The notes under the pieces: generated by a model
The model's input: the letters and a program-made list of their open reading frames with translations, nothing else
What the model was told of the DNA's origin: nothing
Database searches by the model: none
Made by a program: the position numbers and the translations under genes
Shown here: positions 50,545 through 56,903 of the stretch, piece after piece
Layout: each line of letters starts with the position of its first letter
Position numbering within the stretch: position 1 is the first letter of the stretch
Assembly: GCA_964627855.1 (NCBI GenBank)
Contig: CAZVLE010000093.1
Coordinates: 1 to 56,903 of the forward strand
Length of the DNA: 56,903 nucleotides
Source of the DNA: CAZVLE01 sp964627855
GTDB taxonomy: Bacteria; Bacillota; Dethiobacteria; DTU022
Direction: 5' to 3'

Positions 50545-51655
50545 CGGGGCTGCAGTTTTTCACCGGGCTGCTTTAATTGGCACCGGCATGATCGGTGGCA
50601 GTATTGGCATTGCACTGCGTGAAAAAGGTCTTGTAAAACATTTATGTGGTTTTGACCGCAATGCAGAAATATTAGCCCGGGCCGCTGCTTCCGGGGCAAT
50701 TGATGAAACTGCAGGGTCTCTGGAAGAAGCCCTTGAGGAAGCGGATCTGGTTATTCTTGCTGTTCCGGTACTGGCGACTATCGACCTGCTACCGGAAGTT
50801 ATACCCCATCTTAAAGCTGGAGCAATCATTACCGATGTGGGCAGTACCAAGGGCCCGTTGATGGCAGCTGTTGAAAGCATGATTCCTTCATCCATCTTTT
50901 TTATTGGTGGTCATCCGATGGCCGGTTCTGAAGTAAGTGGCATTGATGGCGCCGATCCGGCCCTTTTGGAAAACGCTATCTATGTTCTTACTCCGGGACC
51001 TGGTACACCGCCTGACATTATTGAAAAGCTGTCTTTAGTTCTCAGGCTAATCGGAGCTCAACCACTAATACTTGATCCCTTGCTCCATGATCGTGCTGTG
51101 GCCATGGTCAGTCATTTGCCCCATGTCATCGCTGCTGCGCTGGTTCAAAGCGTGGCAGGCGTTAGTGATACCGAGCTGGTGCGCACGCTGGCCGCAGGAG
51201 GTTTTCGTGACAGTACCAGGATTGCCCTGGGCGATCCGGAGGTGTGGCGTGATATTTGCATCAGTAACCGCTGGGCTCTGCTGGCGGCATTAAAGCAGTA
51301 TAAAAAAAGCCTTGACGCCCTTGAAAAATATCTTTCTGAACCGGATAAAGAGGCAATAGAAGAATTTCTTTTACAGGCCCGTGATTATCGAAGCACTATT
51401 CCTTACCGGGGTCGGGGTATCCTGCCCGAATTATTTGAAGCTGTTGTCCTGGTCAGGGATGAACCTGGAGTGCTGGCTTGCATTACAGGTTTGCTTGGCA
51501 AAGCCGGGATTAATATAGATGCCATAGAAATTCTTCATGTCAGGGAGCTGGACGGGGGTAGCATTCGTCTTGGCTTCAAGAGCAGAGAAGTACAGAAAAA
51601 GGCCCTGGCTTTGCTGGGTGATAATGGATACCAGGCCTACGAAAAGAATGCTTGA
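50525..51655 (+). CDS. tyrA: Prephenate dehydrogenase with C-terminal ACT domain
   Basis: A 376-residue NAD enzyme making 4-hydroxyphenylpyruvate for tyrosine. It has GTGMIGGSIGIALREKG near 19-35, TDVGSTKGPL, and GGHPMAGSEVSG around residue 140. The C-terminal ACT domain (about 305-376, LVRDEPGVLACITGLLGKAGINI) suggests tyrosine feedback. The GTG start at 50525 lies inside the end of aroF with GGGGGTGG upstream, so the two are coupled. Confidence 0.93.
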   Translation: MSVNSSDGAAVFHRAALIGTGMIGGSIGIALREKGLVKHLCGFDRNAEILARAAASGAIDETAGSLEEALEEADLVILAVPVLATIDLLPEVIPHLKAGAIITDVGSTKGPLMAAVESMIPSSIFFIGGHPMAGSEVSGIDGADPALLENAIYVLTPGPGTPPDIIEKLSLVLRLIGAQPLILDPLLHDRAVAMVSHLPHVIAAALVQSVAGVSDTELVRTLAAGGFRDSTRIALGDPEVWRDICISNRWALLAALKQYKKSLDALEKYLSEPDKEAIEEFLLQARDYRSTIPYRGRGILPELFEAVVLVRDEPGVLACITGLLGKAGINIDAIEILHVRELDGGSIRLGFKSREVQKKALALLGDNGYQAYEKNA

Positions 51656-51676
51656 TTTATATACGGTGCTAAAACT

Positions 51677-52105
51677 CTACTGATTAATGAGGTAAAGTTT
51701 TTCCTGTTCTGCTGCAAGTTCAGCCAGATTGTGTGACTTCAACTCTTTCTTGATTGCTTCTCCAACATTTTTCCAAACTGCACGGGTTACACAAAGGTTT
51801 TTCCTATCGCATGTATGCACTTCGTTGACGCATACTACTGTAGAAATAGAGCCTTCAATACTCTCAACTATATCCAGTAAAGTGATCTGCTTAGGATGAA
51901 CAGCCAGGTGGTAACCACCGCGACTGCCCTTCTGTGTTCTTACAAAGCCATGTGTTCTCAACGGCGCCATAATTTGTTCCAGGTATTTGACCGAAATGCC
52001 CTGACTGGAGGCAATGTCGTTAAGTTGAACAGGTTCACGATCGTATTTAAGCGTTAACTCAATCATTGCCCTGGCTGCGTAACGAACTTTTGTTGAAAAT
52101 TGCAT
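51677..52105 (-). CDS. Rrf2/IscR-type transcriptional regulator
   Basis: A 142-residue winged-helix regulator. It begins MQFSTKVRYAARAMIEL and shows GSRGGYHLA in the wing. Cys92, Cys99 and Cys105 match the three cysteines that bind a [2Fe-2S] or [4Fe-4S] cluster in IscR-like Rrf2 proteins. The ATG at 52105 follows GGGGAGG; a longer frame adds 10 residues before that site. An AATAC-TTAGG-GTATT dyad on the minus strand upstream could be an operator. No isc or suf genes are near, so the target may be elsewhere or autogenous. Confidence 0.85.
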   Translation of the reverse strand: MQFSTKVRYAARAMIELTLKYDREPVQLNDIASSQGISVKYLEQIMAPLRTHGFVRTQKGSRGGYHLAVHPKQITLLDIVESIEGSISTVVCVNEVHTCDRKNLCVTRAVWKNVGEAIKKELKSHNLAELAAEQEKLYLINQ

Positions 52106-52245
52106 GGTCCGAACCTCCCCTTTTAGAGAATACATATAATATCGATAACAATTATAATAAATACCCTAAGTATTCTAACCTTAATGCATGCCGTTTGTCA
52201 AAGAGTAGATCAAAAAAGCCTGATAGTTTTCCCAGCGGTAAAGTT

Positions 52246-52275
52246 AAAGACGGTATCATAAAAGATACCGTCTTT
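52246..52275 (-). terminator. Terminator of the dodecin gene
   Basis: A 12-bp perfect stem, AAAGACGGTATC (52246-52257) with GATACCGTCTTT (52264-52275), and a 6-nt loop. T-rich bases follow on the minus strand. It lies between dodecin and the Rrf2 gene. Confidence 0.75.
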
Positions 52276-52307
52276 GTGATTAGTGACTGCATTTTAGCAC
52301 TTATTGC

Positions 52308-52514
52308 TTAAGAGTCTTCATACTTAAAGGATACATTTAATTTTACCCTGAAAACAATTTCACCATCTTCAATTTTCAGATCCATTTCCTGGACCTCTGC
52401 AACCCTGAGGTCGCGAATTGTCTTTGAAGCAGTGTTTACGGCCACCCTTGCTGCTTCTTCCCATGACTTATTACTGGTTCCGATAATTTCTACTACCTTG
52501 TATACGCTTTCCAC
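52308..52514 (-). CDS. Dodecin family flavin-binding protein
   Basis: A 68-residue protein with the dodecin pattern: VYKVVEIIGTSNKSWEEAARVAVNTAS, a central helix, then two strands ending VKLNVSFKYE. Dodecins form hollow dodecamers that store riboflavin or FMN and may protect against flavin photochemistry. The start is GTG at 52514 with GGAGGAG upstream. It has its own terminator. Confidence 0.88.
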   Translation of the reverse strand: MESVYKVVEIIGTSNKSWEEAARVAVNTASKTIRDLRVAEVQEMDLKIEDGEIVFRVKLNVSFKYEDS

Positions 52515-52593
52515 AGCGCTCCTCCTTTCGATTTATATGTTTTGCCACCTCTATTTTACATATTATTTGAGCACATGTCAATATTGCAAATAT

Positions 52594-53469
52594 TTAACCT
52601 TTTATTTCTGAGGCAAGGGTTTCGAAGGAAGGCTGAATCATCAAACCGACGGCGCCGGGACCAATGTGAGCGCCAATTGCCGGACCAACCATGCCGATAT
52701 GCAAGTCTGCGATATCATAATTGTTTTGCAGTTCACTGAGCAACTTATGAGCATTTTCTTCAGCACCGGTGTGAACAACGGATAGATCAACCGGTTTTTC
52801 GGGGCTAACATTTTTTAGTGAGGCGGCGACCAGGCTGGGGATGACCTGCGAACGGCCTCTTACTTTATCATATGGCGCTACCATTCCTTCGGGATCTGCA
52901 TAGAGAATTGGCCTGATCTGTAAAAGTGAACCAAGCAGTGAGGCAGCCTTGCCGATTCGTCCGTTGCGCTGCAAAAATTCAAGGGTATCTACGGCGAAAA
53001 CACTAAAGGTTTGCGCAACCGAGTTTTCAACAATGTTTATTATTTCCTCAAGGGGCATTTTTCTTGCAGCTGCTTCAGCGGCAATCAGGACTGTTCTGCC
53101 GATTCCCTGCGAGGCTGTTTTGCTATCGACAGGAATGACCCTGTTTGAAACCATCTTTGCTGCCAGTTCGGCAGAGTTAAGAGTGCCGCTTAACTTTCCC
53201 GAAACATGAATGCTCAGGATAACATCATCTTTGCCGGCGATCTTTTCGTAAACCTGGCGAAATGCTTCCGGTGAAGGTTGTGAAGTTTTAGGTAAAACCT
53301 CGCTAGTTGTCAGACGTGCATAAAACTCTTCAGCGCTTAAATCAACACCATCGGCAAAAGACTCCTCCCCGAAGATGACACTAATTGGAACAACCTCTAT
53401 GCCATATTTTTCAACCTGCTCTCGAGATAAGTCGGCTGTGCTGTCAGTAACGATTTTTATTTTGTGCAA
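52594..53469 (-). CDS. DegV family fatty-acid-binding protein
   Basis: A 291-residue DegV protein, opening KIVTDSTADLSREQVEKYGIEVVPI. It has SQPSPEAFRQVYEK, SIHVSGKLSGTLNSAELAA, GRIGKAASLLGSLLQIRPIL and a late GPAIGAHIGPGAVGL. The family binds long-chain fatty acids; in Firmicutes some (FakB) present the acid to FakA kinase for phosphorylation. FakA is not in this window. The TTG start at 53469 follows AAAGGAGCG. It could feed the lipid synthesis or acyl turnover suggested by the acyl-CoA dehydrogenases here, but there is no direct link. Confidence 0.88.
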   Translation of the reverse strand: MHKIKIVTDSTADLSREQVEKYGIEVVPISVIFGEESFADGVDLSAEEFYARLTTSEVLPKTSQPSPEAFRQVYEKIAGKDDVILSIHVSGKLSGTLNSAELAAKMVSNRVIPVDSKTASQGIGRTVLIAAEAAARKMPLEEIINIVENSVAQTFSVFAVDTLEFLQRNGRIGKAASLLGSLLQIRPILYADPEGMVAPYDKVRGRSQVIPSLVAASLKNVSPEKPVDLSVVHTGAEENAHKLLSELQNNYDIADLHIGMVGPAIGAHIGPGAVGLMIQPSFETLASEIKG

Positions 53470-53655
53470 AATTATCGCTCCTTTAAATATGATTTAATAT
53501 TACTATGCAGAATAATACCACAATCTTAACCGGATGTACCTTAACATTTACGACCTTCCCTAAAATTTTAGAGTGAGTTTGCATCTGTGATGACGGTTTA
53601 TTGAAATAGTGATCTGTGTTAAAATAGCAGAAAGAGCTTAGAGGGGATGAGTCTG

Positions 53656-54090
53656 ATGATAAAAATGGATATTAAGACAGTCACAGCAGATCAGGGTGGC
53701 AACTTTCTGGTATTGTTGATGGATGATGAAGAAAAAAAAGTTTTGCCCATATCGATCGGTCCTCTTGAAGCCCAGGCTATTGCTATTGTCCTGCAGGGAG
53801 AAACACCACCACGGCCATTAACCCATGATCTTCTAAGAACAGTATGTGAAAACCTCGGGGGAGGTCTGGAAAAAATAGTTATTACTGACATAAGGGATAA
53901 TACTTTTTACGCGGAAATTTACTTAAAACAAAATGACAGCATTATTGTCATAGATTCAAGACCAAGCGATGCGATTGCCCTTGCTTTGCGTTTTCAGGCA
54001 CCCATTTACATGGCTACCAAAATGGTAGAGTTTACCTATGACTACCAGGATATAATTGCCCGCGAAGGCGGGGATGAAGAACTACACTGA
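53656..54090 (+). CDS. Bifunctional nuclease (BFN, DUF151) family protein
   Basis: A 144-residue member of the DUF151 family, which has reported DNase/RNase activity in some cases. It has LPISIGPLEAQAIAIVLQG, RPLTHDLLRTVCENLGG, FYAEIYL and the strongly conserved SRPSDAIALALRFQAPIY. Start is at 53656, 10 nt after GAGGGG; the ATG at 53647 is too close to it. It stands alone, convergent with the EamA gene. Confidence 0.85.
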   Translation: MIKMDIKTVTADQGGNFLVLLMDDEEKKVLPISIGPLEAQAIAIVLQGETPPRPLTHDLLRTVCENLGGGLEKIVITDIRDNTFYAEIYLKQNDSIIVIDSRPSDAIALALRFQAPIYMATKMVEFTYDYQDIIAREGGDEELH

Positions 54091-54120
54091 TTGGAAATTA
54101 TTGGGCAACAATACGGTTTG

Positions 54121-55053
54121 TCAGCTCTTTATAGTCTCGTTACTCGCTTTTTCAAAACCAGCTGCCTTGGCTGGTTTTAATTTTGACACCTGAACTAAAA
54201 CAACTCCTCCGAGAATTACAGTTGCTGCTATTACGTTTTGCGCCGTTATAGCTTCATTTAAAATTAAGGCACCCAGTATAACTGCAACGATCGGGTTTAT
54301 ATAGGCATACGTACCTGCTTTTGCCACCGGCAGTGCTTTAAGCATGTAATTAAAGGCACTGTAAGCTAAAATTGATCCAAAGAAAATTAAATATAATAGG
54401 GCGCTAATGCCGCTAGCTGATGCCCCGGCCAGAGATATCCCCCCGGTGAAGTGGGCGGTGATTAGAAAAGCTGTTCCGGCGGCAAACATCTGGATGCCTA
54501 CATTGGGCATCATTGAGCCTCCCACCGTTCTTCTTTTCAGGTAAACAGAAGCGATGGCCCAGTTAAGCGAAGCAGCCAACACTGCGATCATGGCCGGAAG
54601 AGTCATGCCTTCGAAGTTTAAATGCGGGCTTACCAGGAAAGCAACTCCGGCAAAGCCGATTACCAATCCAATCCATCCCAGGAAACCTATGCGTAGATCT
54701 TTGGGGACAATAATTTCAACCAGGGCCATAAAAAGGGGCACAGAGGCAATTAATAAGGCTGTCAGGCTTGACTCCAGCCACTGCTCAGCCCAGCAGATCA
54801 GACCGTTACTGATAAAAAGGAGCATCAATCCAGCAATGATGACTGTCTTCAAATCCTTAATTTGACGAGGAAATTCCCACCCTCTTAACTTTGAAAAGAT
54901 CAAGATAAGGGCGCCGGCCGTAAAAAAACGAACACCGGCAAAAGTTAGAAAAGGCATATCAGTAACAGCAATCCTGATTGCCAGGTATGTAGAGCCCCAG
55001 ACCAGGCAGACCGTGAGGTATGAGAGTATGGCCAGATTTTTATTGTAGCTCAG
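54121..55053 (-). CDS. EamA/DMT-family permease, probable CTG start
   Basis: A 310-residue exporter with two EamA repeats and about ten membrane helices. The first ATG (54957) would cut off helix 1. Reading upstream in frame gives LVWGSTYLAIRIAVTDMPF, exactly the EamA N-terminal signature, with no stop. The only start that leaves proper spacing is a CTG at 55051-55053, 9 nt after GGGGAG on the minus strand. Family members export amino acids, nucleosides or other small metabolites; the substrate is unknown here. It ends convergent to the BFN gene. Confidence 0.85.
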   Translation of the reverse strand: MSYNKNLAILSYLTVCLVWGSTYLAIRIAVTDMPFLTFAGVRFFTAGALILIFSKLRGWEFPRQIKDLKTVIIAGLMLLFISNGLICWAEQWLESSLTALLIASVPLFMALVEIIVPKDLRIGFLGWIGLVIGFAGVAFLVSPHLNFEGMTLPAMIAVLAASLNWAIASVYLKRRTVGGSMMPNVGIQMFAAGTAFLITAHFTGGISLAGASASGISALLYLIFFGSILAYSAFNYMLKALPVAKAGTYAYINPIVAVILGALILNEAITAQNVIAATVILGGVVLVQVSKLKPAKAAGFEKASNETIKS

Positions 55054-55267
55054 ATTATAAGTCTCCCCGGAAAAAAATTACTGGTTCATCGTTCACCACA
55101 TCATTTTACTACATTTGAGAACAAAGCACATCTTAAAATTTTAATTATAGTTATGCAATATACCCTAAAAAAATATTATTTAATTATTAATTCAGAAATA
55201 ATTAGATTGGTCTGCAGGATCAATTGCTTTAATCCAGAAAACTTTTACCAGAGGAGGTGTTAATCAC

Positions 55268-55507
55268 ATGGATGAATGGGTCTTTACCTGGTGGTTTGGC
55301 GCAATCATTGTGACTGGCGGCGGCATATTGGCTATAGAGACATTTAAAATAAGAAACATATTTACAGCTGCTACGGTAGGTTTTGTAATCCTGCTTATAG
55401 CCAGGGTCCTGTTTTGGGGCTGGCCTGCAATGGTGCCGGAATATATTGACGCCATACCTTACCTGTTGGGCTACATTGTTTTACAGGCCCTATTTGCGAG
55501 TAAATGA
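55268..55507 (+). CDS. Small hypothetical membrane protein
   Basis: 79 residues with two or three membrane helices (about 8-24, 33-50 and 60-75) and a tryptophan-rich start, MDEWVFTWWFG. The family is not recognised. AGAGGAGG lies 11 nt before the ATG, so translation is likely. A strong terminator follows, and the AT-rich upstream stretch (55054-55267) contains no other gene. It does not overlap any other open frame with homology on the plus strand. Confidence 0.6.
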   Translation: MDEWVFTWWFGAIIVTGGGILAIETFKIRNIFTAATVGFVILLIARVLFWGWPAMVPEYIDAIPYLLGYIVLQALFASK

Positions 55508-55535
55508 AATATGCCTATTCTAATATTGCATCACG

Positions 55536-55575
55536 ACTACCGGGAATTCCCTATTATATTACCCGGTAGTTTTTC
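55536..55575 (+). terminator. Terminator after the small membrane protein
   Basis: ACTACCGGG (55536-55544) pairs with CCCGGTAGT (55562-55570), 9 bp, with a 17-nt loop and TTTTT following. The 180 nt after it hold no gene; nothing else is recognised there before the acyl-CoA dehydrogenase ribosome site. Confidence 0.8.
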
Positions 55576-55754
55576 TACGATGAGAAGACTTAACCCGGGG
55601 GCTAACCAAAGATTTTGCGGTTCAACGCTACCAGAAGGAGGATAAATCAGGTCAATCGGGAATTATTTCCTATTACATTATTGAAGGAATCTTAAAGCAA
55701 TGCAAATTTAGATTAGGGAAATCGCTACCAGCCAAAAAACAGAGGAGGCAGAAA

Positions 55755-56903
55755 ATGATCGACTTTTCATTGAGTGAAGAACAACTTGCTATCCAGAAAA
55801 CAGCTCGTGATTTCGCGCAGGCTGAAATAGTCCCCGTTGCTGCTGAGTATGACCGTACCTCAGAATACCCTGAAACTATTATGAAAAAAGCCTTTCAGGC
55901 CGGGCTTGTCTACGGGGCGATACCTGAAGAATATGGCGGAGACGGCCTCAGTGAACTTGACCAGTTGATTATTGCAGAAGAGCTTTCAGCAGGTTGCTCC
56001 GGCATCAGCAGCTGTATTGCCATCAACAGCCTGGCTGCTATACCGCTCGTACTTTTTGGCAACGCTGAACAGAAGGAAAAATATCTGAAAAAGATTTGCA
56101 CTGAAGAAAAATTAATGGCCCTTTGTGTCACGGAACCGGGCGCAGGTTCCGATGTTTCATCAATAGCAGCAACGGCTACTAGGAAAAATGGGGAATATAT
56201 CATTAATGGCACTAAAACCTTTATTACCAACGGTGGAGTTGCAGATTATTATGTTGTCTTTGCAACGGTAGATCGCAGTATTGGTCACAAAGGAATAACA
56301 GCCTTTATAGTCTCCCGTGAAACCGAAGGGTTAGCGGTGGGTAAAAAGGAAGATAAAATGGGCCAGCGTGCTGCTAATACTACTGATGTTATTTTCGATA
56401 ACGTTGTTGTCCCTGCAGAAAATAGAATTGGTGAAGAGGGCCAGGGTTTTAAAATTATTATGAACACTTTTAACCACTCCAGACCAGGTGTAGGGGCCTC
56501 GGCAGTAGGTGTTGCCCGCGGTGCTATGGAATATGCTTTGAAGTATTCCGCTGAAAGGGAACAGTTTGGTGTGCCGATATTTATGCACCAGGCAGTGATG
56601 TTTATGCTCGCCGACATGGCCAAGGATATCGAAGCGGGAAGGTTGCTGGCCTGGCAGGCTGCATGGAAAGGCAGTCAGGGTCTTGACAATTCTAAGGAAG
56701 CTGCATTTGCCAAGGTCTTTTGCGGTGATATGGTGATGCGCGTCACCACCGATGCGGCACAAATACTTGGTGGTTATGGTTATATCAAGGACTATCCAGT
56801 TGAAAAAATGATGCGTGATGCCAAGGTTTTTCAAATTTATGAAGGTACAGCCCAGATTCAGCGCCTTTTAATCGGCCGTGCCCTGTTTAAAGAGTATTTT
56901 TAG
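55755..56903 (+). CDS. Short/medium-chain-type acyl-CoA dehydrogenase
   Basis: A complete 382-residue acyl-CoA dehydrogenase whose TAG is the last codon of the window. It has ALCVTEPGAGSDVSS, TKTFITNGGVADYY, REQFGVPIFMHQAVMFMLADM and QILGGYGYIKDYPVEKMMRDAK. The canonical catalytic glutamate is present in IYEGTAQIQR. This matches butyryl/short-chain enzymes. It would hand electrons to ETF, possibly the EtfAB encoded at 40.6-42.3 kb. GAGGAGGC lies 7 nt before the ATG. Whether crotonase, thiolase or etf genes follow cannot be seen. Confidence 0.93.
   Translation: MIDFSLSEEQLAIQKTARDFAQAEIVPVAAEYDRTSEYPETIMKKAFQAGLVYGAIPEEYGGDGLSELDQLIIAEELSAGCSGISSCIAINSLAAIPLVLFGNAEQKEKYLKKICTEEKLMALCVTEPGAGSDVSSIAATATRKNGEYIINGTKTFITNGGVADYYVVFATVDRSIGHKGITAFIVSRETEGLAVGKKEDKMGQRAANTTDVIFDNVVVPAENRIGEEGQGFKIIMNTFNHSRPGVGASAVGVARGAMEYALKYSAEREQFGVPIFMHQAVMFMLADMAKDIEAGRLLAWQAAWKGSQGLDNSKEAAFAKVFCGDMVMRVTTDAAQILGGYGYIKDYPVEKMMRDAKVFQIYEGTAQIQRLLIGRALFKEYF

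Noticed and set aside
1..56903. CRISPR arrays, prophage or intact insertion sequences
   Set aside because: No regularly spaced repeats, phage structural genes or transposase frames were seen; only the two small inverted-repeat elements at 29.5-29.7 kb.

Overview
The window reads as a chromosomal segment of a strictly anaerobic, Gram-positive-type bacterium of the Bacillota (Clostridia-like, possibly a syntrophic or fatty-acid/amino-acid oxidising lineage). This is inferred from gene content: a YhaO/YhaN pair, GatCAB, ComEC, an Rrf2/IscR-type regulator, rubrerythrin, a sortase-type LPPTG surface protein, two acyl-CoA dehydrogenases, ETF and Hdr/Flx redox proteins, and a selenocysteine system. 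Strong GGAGG-type ribosome sites and many TTG/GTG starts fit the same group. I cannot name the species. No rRNA, tRNA, CRISPR array, prophage or intact insertion sequence was seen.

Layout. 1-1.1 kb: the 3' end of a GLUG-type surface protein and a truncated solute-binding fragment. 1.35-7.45 kb: a small DUF3311-type protein with a sodium:solute symporter (yhjC/yhjB-like), comEC, and an ECF sigma factor with a membrane anti-sigma-like partner. 7.5-10.1 kb: ilvC (minus), divergent rubrerythrin, and an FAH-family enzyme. 10.1-13.3 kb: trkA-trkH behind a promoter, a structured leader and an intrinsic terminator. 13.3-20.8 kb: holA, a C_GCAxxG_C_C protein, a secreted transglutaminase-like protein, rpsT (minus), nnrD/E, an acyl-CoA dehydrogenase and hom. 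20.9-23.8 kb: alr, a convergent FAD oxidoreductase and a small LPPTG protein. 24-28.8 kb: gatC-gatA-gatB-purA, again behind a leader with a terminator. 29-34.6 kb: a membrane protein, two large inverted repeats, yhaO-yhaN, an MBL hydrolase and a flavin reductase. 34.7-39.2 kb: selA-selB-selD. 39.4-47.7 kb: an eight-gene redox operon. 47.9-56.9 kb: an RseC-like protein, asd, aroF, tyrA, an Rrf2 regulator, dodecin, DegV, a BFN-family protein, an EamA exporter, a small membrane protein and a second acyl-CoA dehydrogenase.

Two systems stand out. First, selD holds an in-frame TGA at codon 17, in the G-U-A-A-K active-site context, with a 7-bp SECIS-like hairpin 25 nt downstream. SelD is therefore probably itself a selenoprotein, made by the pathway it feeds; ordinary gene calling starts it 96 nt too late and loses the active site. 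Second, the operon at 39.4-47.7 kb joins an HdrD-like (HdrC+HdrB fused) Fe-S protein and EtfB/EtfA to HdrA, FlxD/MvhD, FlxC, FlxB and FlxA, with no separate hdrB, hdrC or hydrogenase gene. I infer a soluble flavin-based bifurcating or confurcating complex that moves electrons between acyl-CoA dehydrogenases (through ETF), NAD(H) and ferredoxin.

Other points: promoter-leader-terminator modules before trkAH and gatCAB that match no riboswitch class I know, a probable CTG start for the EamA exporter, and an acyl-CoA dehydrogenase whose catalytic glutamate appears to sit at the isovaleryl-CoA dehydrogenase position.
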